29,067 nt of DNA, from contig JBFHVZ010000015.1 of the NCBI GenBank assembly GCA_041589295.1, forward strand, positions 1 to 29,067. Direction: 5' to 3'. The notes beneath the pieces were generated by a model. That model was not told where the DNA came from. It saw nothing but the letters and a program-made list of their open reading frames with translations, and ran no database searches. Positions within the stretch are counted from its first letter, which is position 1; each line of letters begins with the position of its first letter. Made by a program: the position numbers and the translations under genes. Shown here piece after piece: positions 14,512 to 22,817 of the stretch. The stretch comes from Bermanella sp041589295. GTDB lineage: Bacteria > Pseudomonadota > Gammaproteobacteria > Pseudomonadales > Oceanobacteraceae.

Positions 14512-16185
14512 TTAGAGGAGAAGATGACGTACGTCCGACAGCAACTCACATAGATGACGGGCAAACTTGGCTCCTTCTGCGCCGTCGATGACCCTGTGGT
14601 CGTAGCTCAAGCTGATCGGCAGCATAAGGCGTGGCTCAAAGGCTTCGCCGTTCCAGACGGGTTTCATTTGCGCTTTCGACACGCCCAAGATCGCAACCTG
14701 AGGTGCATTTACAATAGGCGTAAATGCAGTACCGCCGATACCACCTAGACTTGAAATGGTGAAGCTTGTGCCCGCCATGGCGTCCATCGGGAGCTTTTTA
14801 TCCCGTGCTTTTTGTGCAAGCGCCGCGCTTTCGCGGGCAATATCCACCACGCCTTTGCTGTCGGTTTGCTTGATGTTGGGCACCAGCAAACCTTCTGGCG
14901 TGTCCACAGCAATGCCGATGTTGATGTAATGTTTACGAATGAGCTCGGTGCCGGTTGGCCCCAACGAGGCATTAAAGTTCGGGAAGGCTTTTAACGCGCT
15001 GACCACGGCTTTAACCACAAACGCCAGCGGCGTAACCCTCACATCGCTTGGCGCCATGGCCGCAGCTTTGGTTTTGCGGTAATGCTCTAAATCTGTGATA
15101 TCCGCTTCATCAAATTGAGTCACCTGCGGAATGGTGCTCCAGCTCATAGCCATGTTTTTGGCCGTGGCCTGTTTGATTTTATTCAGCGCGATGGACTCAA
15201 TAGCACCAAAGCGACTGAAGTCTTCTTGACTGCCTTGCACTGAGATAGCACCAGCAGCAGGCGCACTCAAACGGGTTTTAATAAAGCCTTGTAAATCTTC
15301 TTTTAATACGCGCCCTTTCGGGCCTGTGCCTGTCACTTGGTTTAAATCAGCACCCAGTTCACGTGCTAACTTGCGCACCGCAGGACCAGCATGCACGTCG
15401 CCCTGTTTTAAAGGCACACTTGGATTTGGCGAAGCAGTCGCTTGAGCGGATCTTGAAGCGTGGGTTGAAGAGCTAGAAGCAGAAGCCGATGAAGAGCTCG
15501 TCGTGCTTGCAGCCGCACTTGCAGTCGCGCTTGCACCCGCGCTTGCACCCGCACTCGCCGATGCGCTCGCAGCACTTGTCACTTTTAGCTGCGCAACCAC
15601 ATCGCCCATTTTTACTTTGTCGCCGACGGCGACCTTGTAACTAAGCAAGGTACCCGCCGCTGGTGCGGGAATTTCCATGGAAGCTTTATCGCTTTCCACG
15701 GTCAAAATAGGATCATCCAACGCCAATTCATCACCAATGCTGGCATTCAGTTCAATGACTTCTACTTCATCGATGCCACCTAGGTCGGGTACTGTGACAG
15801 CTTGTTCGCTAGTTGCCGATGAGGCGGACGAACTGGATGACTGAGCCGGCTGTTCCGCAGGTGTTTTTTTGGATGCTTCTTGGGGCGTTTCTTTAGATGG
15901 CTCTTGCGATGGTGCTTTTTTCTTTGTGCTGTCGGTATTTTCAGCCGCTTGTGTCGTCAGGGTACCTAGCAATGATCCTTCGCTGACTTTATCACCCACT
16001 TTTACGGCGATGCTTTTTATCACACCACCGGCAGGGCTGGGCACTTCCATGGTGGCTTTATCAGACTCTAAAACAATGAGCGTGCCTTCGGCGTCAATGT
16101 TATCGCCAACCGACACACAAACTTCAATGACTTCGACTTCGTCGATGCCGCCTAGATCGGGCACTTTGATTTCTTGTTCAGCCAT
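14512..16185 (-). CDS. aceF: Pyruvate dehydrogenase E2, dihydrolipoamide acetyltransferase
   Basis: A 557-residue E2 core protein that transfers acetyl groups from E1-bound pyruvate to coenzyme A. It has two lipoyl domains with modified lysines at Lys43 (ESDKATME) and Lys167 (ESDKASME), where E. coli has three. A long Ala/Ser-rich flexible linker follows (about 196-255), then the peripheral subunit-binding domain (AGPAVRKLARELG to KGRVLKEDL), and the catalytic domain ending in the acetyltransferase motif SYDHRVIDGAEG with its His and Asp. The ATG has AAGG seven bases upstream. It follows aceE after 83 bases. No dihydrolipoamide dehydrogenase (E3) gene follows; a chemoreceptor takes its place, so E3 must be encoded elsewhere. 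Confidence 0.97.
   Translation of the reverse strand: MAEQEIKVPDLGGIDEVEVIEVCVSVGDNIDAEGTLIVLESDKATMEVPSPAGGVIKSIAVKVGDKVSEGSLLGTLTTQAAENTDSTKKKAPSQEPSKETPQEASKKTPAEQPAQSSSSSASSATSEQAVTVPDLGGIDEVEVIELNASIGDELALDDPILTVESDKASMEIPAPAAGTLLSYKVAVGDKVKMGDVVAQLKVTSAASASASAGASAGASATASAAASTTSSSSASASSSSTHASRSAQATASPNPSVPLKQGDVHAGPAVRKLARELGADLNQVTGTGPKGRVLKEDLQGFIKTRLSAPAAGAISVQGSQEDFSRFGAIESIALNKIKQATAKNMAMSWSTIPQVTQFDEADITDLEHYRKTKAAAMAPSDVRVTPLAFVVKAVVSALKAFPNFNASLGPTGTELIRKHYINIGIAVDTPEGLLVPNIKQTDSKGVVDIARESAALAQKARDKKLPMDAMAGTSFTISSLGGIGGTAFTPIVNAPQVAILGVSKAQMKPVWNGEAFEPRLMLPISLSYDHRVIDGAEGAKFARHLCELLSDVRHLLL
15503..15574. repeat. Six-copy 12-bp tandem repeat within the aceF linker
   Basis: Six consecutive 12-base units of the form GCRCTTGCANNC fill 15503-15574; the third and fourth (15527-15538 and 15539-15550) are identical. 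On the coding strand each unit gives a four-residue Ala/Ser/Gly step (GASA and variants) at about residues 204-228 of E2. The unit length keeps the frame, so copy number could change without breaking the protein. Confidence 0.85.
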
Positions 16186-16268
16186 GGTTGCGCCTTAATC
16201 CTAATCCTTGCTTAGCGCGACGAAAAAAATTCACCGCGCGAATATGCCTTCAAACCAATTGTGGTGCG

Positions 16269-18944
16269 TCAGTTATAAAGCGGGTCGAGTTTATCCGCAG
16301 AAATGCCGTATTTTTTCATGGCCGACTGCACAACCTTAGCGTCAACCTTGCCGTCTTTTTTCAGCGCCGTTAGCGCAGACAACACAATAAAGTAGCGATC
16401 TACTTCGAAGAAAGTACGCAGTTTTTCACGCGAGTCACTGCGACCAAAACCGTCTGTGCCCAAAGTTTCAAACGTACGTCCTTCGGGAATATAAGCACGC
16501 AGTTGTTCGCTGTATTGTTTGATGTAATCCGTCGCCGAAATAATGGGGCCTTCGGTTTTTTGCAAGCATTGCGTAACGTACGGCTGCACTTCTTTTTTGC
16601 TTGGATTTAGACGATTACTGCGTGACACACTGCGCGCTTCGCGCGTCAGTTCGTTCATGCTGGTGGCGCTCCACACATCGGCGCTTACGTCAAAGTCTTC
16701 GGCTAATAGCGCTTGCGCGGCAATGACTTCGCGTAAAATCGTACCGCTGCCCATCAGCTGTACTTTGTGTTTGGCTTTCTTCCCTTGCGAGAATAAATAC
16801 ATGCCTTTGATGATGCCCTCTTCGGCACCTTTGGGCATGGCCGGTTGCTCGTAGTTTTCATTCATAACCGTGATGTAATAAAACACACGTTCATGATCGT
16901 GATACATACGTTGCAAGCCGTTCTGAATAATAACCGCCAGCTCATAGGCAAACGTCGGGTCGTAGGTCACACAATTTGGAATGGTGTTAGCCAAAATATG
17001 CGAATGACCATCTTGGTGTTGTAGACCTTCGCCATTCAGAGTGGTGCGACCGGCCGTTGCGCCAATCAAGAAACCTTGAACCTGACAATCACCCGCCGCC
17101 CAAGCCAAGTCACCAATGCGTTGGAAACCAAACATGGAATAGAAAATATAAAACGGCACCATGGCTTTATCGTAATTGCTGTAGGCCGTCGCGGCAGACA
17201 GCCATGCGCAAAACGCACCGGCTTCGTTGATGCCTTCTTCCATGATGCGGCCTTGTTTGTCTTCCTTGTAATACATCATTTGGCCGAAATCCACGGGCTC
17301 ATACAGTTGGCCTTCGCTGGAATAAATACCAATTTGACGGAACAGGCCTTCCATACCAAATGTACGCGCTTCGTCCGGCACAATGGGCACGACGCGATCG
17401 CCCAACCCCTTGTCTTTTGTGAGCGCGGTAAGCACGCGCACGAACGCCATCGTTGTAGAAATAGCGCGATCACCGCTGCCTTCTAGTTGTGCTTTAAAGG
17501 CATCCAATTTTGGTACGGTTAACGGTTCTTTATTTTCGGTGCGCACGGGCAAATAGCCGCCGAGTTTCTCACGGCGCTGACGCATGTACACCATTTCTGG
17601 GCTGTCTTCGGGAGGGCGGTAATAGGGAATGTCTTCCAGCTCTTTGTCGCTTAGCGGAATATCAAAACGATCACGGAAGCCTTTTAAACTTTCGATGTCG
17701 AGTTTTTTCACCGAGTGAGCTTCGTTTTTACCTTCGGCGGCTTCTCCCATACCGTAGCCTTTAATGGTATGGGCCAAGATCACCGTGGGCTGACCTTTGT
17801 GACCCGCCGCCTGACGATAGGCTGCGTACACTTTATAGGGGTCATGGCCGCCGCGGTTTAAATTAAAGATTTCTTCGTCCTTCATGCCTTCAACGCGTTT
17901 CAGCAGTTCAGGGTATTTGCCGAAGAAATGTTGGCGGGTATAAGCACCGCCTTTGGCTTTGTAGTTTTGGAATTCACCGTCGACTACTTCGTCCATGCGT
18001 TTTTGCAGCAAACCGTCTTTGTCTTCGGCCAGTAGAGGGTCCCAATGACGACCCCAAACCACTTTAATGACGTTCCATCCGGCACCGCGGAAACTGCTTT
18101 CCAATTCTTGAATGATTTTGCCGTTACCACGCACTGGGCCGTCCAAGCGTTGCAAGTTGCAGTTGACCACAAAGATCAGGTTTTCGAGTTTCTCACGGCC
18201 CGCCAAGTTAATCGCACCCAAGGTTTCAGGCTCGTCACATTCGCCATCCCCCAAGAATGCCCACACTTTACGGTCTAAGCGCGGCACGAGTCCGCGGGCC
18301 GAGATGTAACGCATAAAGTGCGCTTGATAGATGGCTTGCAGTGGACCTAAGCCCATGGAAACGGTTGGGAACTGCCAGTAGTCGGGCATCAATCGTGGGT
18401 GCGGATAAGACGACAGGCCTTGGCCGTCCACTTCGCGACGAAAGTTTTCTAACTTTTCGCTGTCGAAGCGCCCTTCTAAAAAACTGCGTGCGTAAATGCC
18501 CGGAGCTATGTGTCCTTGAAAATAAATCAAATCCCCCAGCGGGCATTTTTCGCTGCTCGCGTTGGGCGCACGGAAGAAATAATTAAAGCCAACGTCGTAC
18601 AAGGTGGCGCTGGAAGCAAAACTAGAAATGTGTCCACCAAGATCATCACCACTTTTATTTGCGCGCGCCACCATGGCTAAGGCATTCCAGCGCACTAACG
18701 AACGAATGCGACGCTCTAAAAATAGATCGCCCGGCATTTTGACTTCTTCGTTAGGGGGAATGGTATTGCGATAAGGGGTGCGCAACGCATAAGGCAAGGG
18801 TTTGCCATTGCGAGTCGCGCGCTCAGAAAGACGCTCGAGTAAGTAGCGTGCGCGCTCAATGCCTTCGTGACGAATGACAGAGTCGATGGACTCAAGCCAC
18901 TCCTGCGTTTCTATAGGATCATTATCCGGTTCGAAAGAATCCAC
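16269..18944 (-). CDS. aceE: Pyruvate dehydrogenase E1 component, homodimeric type
   Basis: An 891-residue thiamine-diphosphate enzyme (E. coli AceE is 887) that decarboxylates pyruvate and acetylates E2. It aligns over its whole length: N-terminal DPIETQEWLESIDSVI, then SSYPHPRLMPDYWQFPTVSM, the ThDP motif GDGECDEPE to VVNCNLQRLDGPV, DEARTFGMEGLFRQIGIYS, and SGRTTLNGEGLQHQDGHSH with one change (AGRTTLN). The start is a GTG with a strong AAGGAAGG five bases before it. The 118-base gap behind cobC contains TATACT (18979-18984, minus strand) as a possible -10 box; its -35 is poor. The gap suggests a promoter separate from the cob genes, with aceF following downstream. Confidence 0.97.
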   Translation of the reverse strand: MDSFEPDNDPIETQEWLESIDSVIRHEGIERARYLLERLSERATRNGKPLPYALRTPYRNTIPPNEEVKMPGDLFLERRIRSLVRWNALAMVARANKSGDDLGGHISSFASSATLYDVGFNYFFRAPNASSEKCPLGDLIYFQGHIAPGIYARSFLEGRFDSEKLENFRREVDGQGLSSYPHPRLMPDYWQFPTVSMGLGPLQAIYQAHFMRYISARGLVPRLDRKVWAFLGDGECDEPETLGAINLAGREKLENLIFVVNCNLQRLDGPVRGNGKIIQELESSFRGAGWNVIKVVWGRHWDPLLAEDKDGLLQKRMDEVVDGEFQNYKAKGGAYTRQHFFGKYPELLKRVEGMKDEEIFNLNRGGHDPYKVYAAYRQAAGHKGQPTVILAHTIKGYGMGEAAEGKNEAHSVKKLDIESLKGFRDRFDIPLSDKELEDIPYYRPPEDSPEMVYMRQRREKLGGYLPVRTENKEPLTVPKLDAFKAQLEGSGDRAISTTMAFVRVLTALTKDKGLGDRVVPIVPDEARTFGMEGLFRQIGIYSSEGQLYEPVDFGQMMYYKEDKQGRIMEEGINEAGAFCAWLSAATAYSNYDKAMVPFYIFYSMFGFQRIGDLAWAAGDCQVQGFLIGATAGRTTLNGEGLQHQDGHSHILANTIPNCVTYDPTFAYELAVIIQNGLQRMYHDHERVFYYITVMNENYEQPAMPKGAEEGIIKGMYLFSQGKKAKHKVQLMGSGTILREVIAAQALLAEDFDVSADVWSATSMNELTREARSVSRSNRLNPSKKEVQPYVTQCLQKTEGPIISATDYIKQYSEQLRAYIPEGRTFETLGTDGFGRSDSREKLRTFFEVDRYFIVLSALTALKKDGKVDAKVVQSAMKKYGISADKLDPLYN

Positions 18945-19062
18945 AGAAGCCTTCCTTGTGACGTAGAGTTATTAAAAAAGTATAGCAGGCATATTTACCT
19001 TGTATATCTCAGCGTTGACCAATTGGACAGTGGGTTAATTCGCTTCAAGCCAAGGGAAAAAT

Positions 19063-19644
19063 CTAACCACCATGGCTTATCAATTGGTAGTGATATGGTT
19101 CTTTGGGCGTCGCGCTGACTCGACTGATTGAGCCATAGGGGACATCCAACCGATTGATGTTTTGAAAAGGAATACCCAGTACTTCCTTTAACAAAATGCG
19201 AATCACACCGCCATGACAAACCAGTAGTAAACGCTTTTCTTGTCGGGCTAAGCAACCGAACCACGCCTTCAAAACGCGCGCCTCAAAATGAGCCAGTGCT
19301 TCGCCTTCGGGCGCGACAAAGTTGAAGGGGTCGTCCCACATGCCTTTAAAGCGATCAAAATCGTCTTTAAAGATTTTGTCCATGGGTTGGTTTTCCCAAA
19401 TACCAAAATCAAACTCGCGCAAATCGTTGGCGACTGCACAGTCTATCTGCAATTTATCCGCCAATGATTCAGCAAAACGCTGACAGCGCACCATGGGCGA
19501 GGTAACGATTAAGTCCCACGTTTTACCCTCACAAGATGCCTGCATTTGCTGCCAGCCTTCGTCCGTTAAGGCATGATCTGTACGTCCGCGCAGTACGTTA
19601 CCGCCTTCGGGCTGACCGTGACGCAGCAAATCCAGTGTTTTCAT
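19063..19644 (-). CDS. cobC: Histidine phosphatase, probable alpha-ribazole-5'-phosphate phosphatase
   Basis: A 193-residue member of the histidine phosphatase (phosphoglycerate mutase-like) superfamily. The phosphohistidine motif is LLRHGQPEGG near the N-terminus (His9), followed by RGRTDHALTDEGWQQM, the motif seen in CobC proteins. A second catalytic His lies in LLVCHGGVIR. The family removes the phosphate from alpha-ribazole phosphate or from cobalamin-5'-phosphate in nucleotide-loop assembly. The assignment is strengthened by position: it starts 37 bases after cobT in the same direction. Without that context it could be a general phosphatase. Third gene of cobU-cobT-cobC. Confidence 0.85.
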   Translation of the reverse strand: MKTLDLLRHGQPEGGNVLRGRTDHALTDEGWQQMQASCEGKTWDLIVTSPMVRCQRFAESLADKLQIDCAVANDLREFDFGIWENQPMDKIFKDDFDRFKGMWDDPFNFVAPEGEALAHFEARVLKAWFGCLARQEKRLLLVCHGGVIRILLKEVLGIPFQNINRLDVPYGSISRVSATPKEPYHYQLISHGG

Positions 19645-19680
19645 TGAACGTTTTCTCTTACTTTTTATAGGTTAACTTCG

Positions 19681-20718
19681 TTAGCTTTCAGATACGCCAG
19701 CTTGCTCGAATGTGGCCATGCCGTTGTGCAATGCACAGGCGCTGCGCAATAAAGTGGCAGCCACTGCTGCACCACTGCCCTCGCCTAAACGCATCCCTAA
19801 CGACAACAACGGCTGAGCATCTAACGCGTGTAATACTTTTCGATGCGCTGGTTCCGCGCTTTGATGACTGAACAACATCCAGTCACGGCTTTCAGGGTTC
19901 AACGCTGCTGCCATTAACGCGGCGGCTGTACTGATAAAGCCATCCACCAAGACGGTAATGCCTTGCTGCGCACAAGCGATATAGGCACCGGTTAATCCAG
20001 CAATTTCGAATCCGCCTAAGCATCTCAGAGTTTCATAGGCGTTGGCCGGTTGATGTAAGTTTCGCGCCTGTTCAATCCACTGGGCTTTCGCTGGCAGCTT
20101 GTCCGCCGTCAGGCCTGTGCCTGGGCCGACCACATCAATGGCTGGCACATTTAACTGCTGTGCAACTAGGGCGGAAGCACTGGTGGTGTTACCTATGCCC
20201 ATTTCACCGCCAATAAACAATTGGCATTGCTCTGCTTTTGCACGCTGCGCCGCTTGTCGACCTTGCTCTAGGGCTTGCTCTAGTTGTTCTTCAGTCATGG
20301 CCGGTTGCTCAGAAAAATCTGCCGTACCTGCCGCAATGCGCGCATCGACAATTTGTGCGTGGGGTGCCACTTCAAACAGAGTCCCGAGGTTTACCACTTC
20401 AAAGTGGGCATTCAGCTCCCGTGCTAAAACCGAAATGGCTGCACCACCGGCTGCGAAGTTCTTCACCATTTCTGTGGTGACAGCTTGAGGAAACGCCGAC
20501 ACACCTTTAGCGGCAATGCCATGGTCGGCGGCGAAAATACTGATATGGATTTGATCGCAACGGGGGGCGTCGCTTGCTTGCATAGCCGCCAGCTTGATGG
20601 CTAAGTCTTCCAACTGACCCAATGAACCCGGTGGTTTAGTTAAGACTTGCTGACGCGCCGTGGCGTTTTGCTGTGATGAGCGGTTCAAACTTTGCGTGGG
20701 TTGCTTCCACCAAGACAT
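19681..20718 (-). CDS. cobT: Nicotinate-nucleotide--dimethylbenzimidazole phosphoribosyltransferase
   Basis: A 345-residue enzyme that makes alpha-ribazole phosphate from 5,6-dimethylbenzimidazole and nicotinate mononucleotide, activating the lower ligand of cobalamin. The family motifs are complete: LTKPPGSLGQLEDLA at the N-terminus, FAADHGIAAKGVSAFP, GGEMGIGNTTSASAL, a central VVGPGTGLT, and LGEGSGAA with the catalytic Glu at about 313. Start ATG 20718 is preferred to the TTG six bases upstream; both have only a weak AGAAG upstream. It lies 46 bases after cobU. No dimethylbenzimidazole synthase (bluB) is visible, so the base may be made elsewhere or acquired. Confidence 0.95.
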   Translation of the reverse strand: MSWWKQPTQSLNRSSQQNATARQQVLTKPPGSLGQLEDLAIKLAAMQASDAPRCDQIHISIFAADHGIAAKGVSAFPQAVTTEMVKNFAAGGAAISVLARELNAHFEVVNLGTLFEVAPHAQIVDARIAAGTADFSEQPAMTEEQLEQALEQGRQAAQRAKAEQCQLFIGGEMGIGNTTSASALVAQQLNVPAIDVVGPGTGLTADKLPAKAQWIEQARNLHQPANAYETLRCLGGFEIAGLTGAYIACAQQGITVLVDGFISTAAALMAAALNPESRDWMLFSHQSAEPAHRKVLHALDAQPLLSLGMRLGEGSGAAVAATLLRSACALHNGMATFEQAGVSES

Positions 20719-20764
20719 AGGCAATGACTTCTATTTAAAAAACAATTGAAAAATTAAGTGTGGC

Positions 20765-21277
20765 TTATGGATTAGGTTGCTTAACCGCCATGGGAATACC
20801 GGCCACCATCAAGGTCACGTTGCTGGCGACCGCCGCGATACGCTGGTGTAGGCGTCCAAGTTCGTCCACATAGCGACGACTAAGCTCGCCCATGGGCACC
20901 ACGCCAAGGGTGATTTCGTTAGAGACCAACAGCAAAGGCCCGTCCGTGCCTGTGATGGCATCCAGCAGATCATCCACTCCTTGGGTAATGCTGTCGGCTT
21001 CAAGCAGGCTCATCATCCACAGTGTTAAGCAATCCACCAGCACACATTGACCTGACTGACGGTGCTCTCGAATGGCTTGCGGCAGGTTGGTGGTCACTTC
21101 GACCGTGGTCCAATGATCAGGGCGATCAGCCTGATGACGATCCACCCTGTCTTGCATTTCACCGTCCCGAATTTGCGCGGTCGCCACGTAAACAACTGGT
21201 TGATTTAGCTGCTGCGCAAGGGACTCGGCATACCGACTCTTACCGGAACGCGCACCACCCAATACAAGATGAAACAT
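20765..21277 (-). CDS. cobU: Adenosylcobinamide kinase/guanylyltransferase
   Basis: A 170-residue bifunctional enzyme that phosphorylates adenosylcobinamide and then adds GMP, giving adenosylcobinamide-GDP. The P-loop GGARSGKS is at residues 7-14, with the family's VYVATAQIRDGEM, HxxxRPDHW and VLVDCLTLWM following. Start ATG 21277 fits the usual N-terminus (FHLVLGGARSGKS), so the TTG four codons earlier is rejected. First gene of cobU-cobT-cobC, divergent from the PilZ gene. I looked for a B12 box between 21278 and 21514 on the minus strand and saw none, so unlike btuB this cluster does not appear to be under a riboswitch. Confidence 0.95.
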   Translation of the reverse strand: MFHLVLGGARSGKSRYAESLAQQLNQPVVYVATAQIRDGEMQDRVDRHQADRPDHWTTVEVTTNLPQAIREHRQSGQCVLVDCLTLWMMSLLEADSITQGVDDLLDAITGTDGPLLLVSNEITLGVVPMGELSRRYVDELGRLHQRIAAVASNVTLMVAGIPMAVKQPNP

Positions 21278-21514
21278 AATATTACCCAAAGGTGTTTGTG
21301 CTCGGCGTAGACTGCATCAACTCTGTTTACCCGGCGCCCATTAGCGTTGGCGAAGGGTGGCCTAAGTCAATGCAGACAACAAAAACAAACATTCACCATG
21401 ATACATGCGAAAAAGACGGCTAATCTTATGTTTTATGACAGCAAATTCCCAGCGCCTGCTGGGTTAGCGACGCACAGGAACGTCGCCGCGAAATTGTTGA
21501 GAGAGGAAGCCTCT

Positions 21515-21850
21515 ATGCGCGAGCAGCGACAATTTGCCCGAAAAACATTGAGCTGCACCGTCAGCGTATTTGACCAATCCTCCAATGAATACATTGGTCT
21601 CATGGTGGATTACTCACGCAACGGTGTCATGATCTCCAGCCCAAACCCTTTGCCTGTGGATCAAGAGTTTGTTTTTAAAATGGTAGACATTGAACCGCGA
21701 CAGCACATTAAGCGCAGCGGTACTTTCACGGCTACAAGTGTTTGGTCAGATAAAATCAATAGCACCATGTACGGTACTGGTTTTAAAATCAGCGACGTTT
21801 CCAACGAAGCCAAGCTGATGTTTACCAGTTATGACCGAACAGCCAAATAA
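21515..21850 (+). CDS. Single-domain PilZ protein
   Basis: A 111-residue PilZ domain, the receptor fold for cyclic di-GMP. The binding motifs are both present: RQFAR (RxxxR, residues 5-9) and DYSRNG ((D/N)xSxxG, residues 32-37). The frame is open further upstream to 21347, but ATG 21515 is preferred: it has AGAGGAAG about five bases before it, it gives a normal single-domain length, and the longer N-terminus has no recognisable content. The last 20 bases overlap the start of the fructokinase gene. What it controls is not shown; single-domain PilZ proteins commonly adjust motility or surface structures. Confidence 0.85.
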   Translation: MREQRQFARKTLSCTVSVFDQSSNEYIGLMVDYSRNGVMISSPNPLPVDQEFVFKMVDIEPRQHIKRSGTFTATSVWSDKINSTMYGTGFKISDVSNEAKLMFTSYDRTAK

Positions 21851-22793
21851 ACCAAACCACTCCTTTTCTGCATACCGCCTAGGAATCGATCTAGGCGGCA
21901 CCAAGACTGAGATCATCGCGTTAGACGCCGCCAACAACGAATGCTTTAGGCAACGCGTTGCCACCCCCAAACACAGTTACGCTGCCATTGTTGAAACCTT
22001 ATGTGATTTGGTCAGCCAAGCCGAGGGACACCTTGGCGTGCAAAACTGCTCTGTTGGCATTGGCATTCCGGGGGCGGTTTCAAAGAAAACCGGACGTATA
22101 AAAAACGCAAACACAACGGTACTGATTGGCGAAGCACTGGATCGAGATTTATCTGAAAAGCTGGCACGCACCGTCAAATTGGAAAACGACGCCAATTGCT
22201 TTGCGCTGTCCGAAGCCATGGACGGAGCTGCAAAACAGGCGAAAAGTGTCTTCGGCGTGATTTTAGGCACAGGTGTGGGCGGTGGCTTGGTATTTAACCA
22301 ACAGCTGATTTGCGGTCCAAATGCCATTAGCGGCGAATGGGGCCATAACCCATTACCTTGGCCACTGGCCAGTGACGAACCTAAACAAGATTGCTATTGC
22401 GGCAAACAGGGCTGTCTTGAAACCTATTTATCTGGCCCCGGCATGGCGGCTCAAGCGGTGTTGCAAAACACAGCCATGATGCAGATCACCACTCCTTTAG
22501 CCATGCCGTCCATCGAACCCTTAAGCAGTCACGATATTTTTTCCAACACAGCTATGTACCAAGATATTTACACTCAATACGTTGATCGTTTAGCGCGAGG
22601 GTTAGCCAGTGTGATTAATATTTTTGATCCCGAATGCATTGTGTTGGGAGGCGGTCTTTCTAATGTGGCAAGCTTGTACGAGGACGTGCCTAAAGTGTGG
22701 GGCAAATACGTGTTTAGCGATCGGGTCGATACCTTGTTAGTGAAGAACCAACATGGAGATTCAAGCGGCGTACGAGGCGCCGCTTGGTTGTAA
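21831..22793 (+). CDS. mak: ROK-family sugar kinase, Mak-like fructokinase
   Basis: A 320-residue ATP-dependent sugar kinase. The phosphate-binding motif is GIDLGGTKTE (about residues 18-27). The catalytic region is LENDANCFALSEAMDGAA, and the ROK zinc site is GEWGHNPLPW with CYCGKQGCLE. The C-terminal ends HGDSSGVRGAAWL closely match E. coli Mak (manno(fructo)kinase), as do IGIPGAVSKKTG and VLGGGLSNV. An N-acetylglucosamine kinase of the same family is the alternative. The ATG lies 20 bases before the PilZ stop in another frame, so the two are probably translated from one mRNA. It is convergent with ampE; a 6-bp hairpin (22803-22818) lies between them, without a U-run. Confidence 0.88.
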   Translation: MTEQPNKPNHSFSAYRLGIDLGGTKTEIIALDAANNECFRQRVATPKHSYAAIVETLCDLVSQAEGHLGVQNCSVGIGIPGAVSKKTGRIKNANTTVLIGEALDRDLSEKLARTVKLENDANCFALSEAMDGAAKQAKSVFGVILGTGVGGGLVFNQQLICGPNAISGEWGHNPLPWPLASDEPKQDCYCGKQGCLETYLSGPGMAAQAVLQNTAMMQITTPLAMPSIEPLSSHDIFSNTAMYQDIYTQYVDRLARGLASVINIFDPECIVLGGGLSNVASLYEDVPKVWGKYVFSDRVDTLLVKNQHGDSSGVRGAAWL

Positions 22794-22817
22794 ACAAAAA
22801 ATGCTTTTTAAGAAAAG

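Noticed and set aside
19008..19030. Possible PdhR operator upstream of aceE (CCAATTGGTC on the minus strand)
   Set aside because: Only one half-site resembles the PdhR consensus AATTGGTnnnACCAATT; the second half is absent and no pdhR gene is in view.
18995..19264. Search for a hidden cobS between cobC and aceE
   Set aside because: The 118-base gap is too short, and the ORF overlapping cobC here has no polytopic membrane character.
21347..21514. N-terminal extension of the PilZ gene from a TTG start
   Set aside because: The extension has no recognisable domain, and ATG 21515 has a strong Shine-Dalgarno and gives the normal single-domain length.
21278..21514. Second cobalamin riboswitch upstream of cobU
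   Set aside because: No B12 box or GGGAA/GCAACGG elements were found on the minus strand in this gap.
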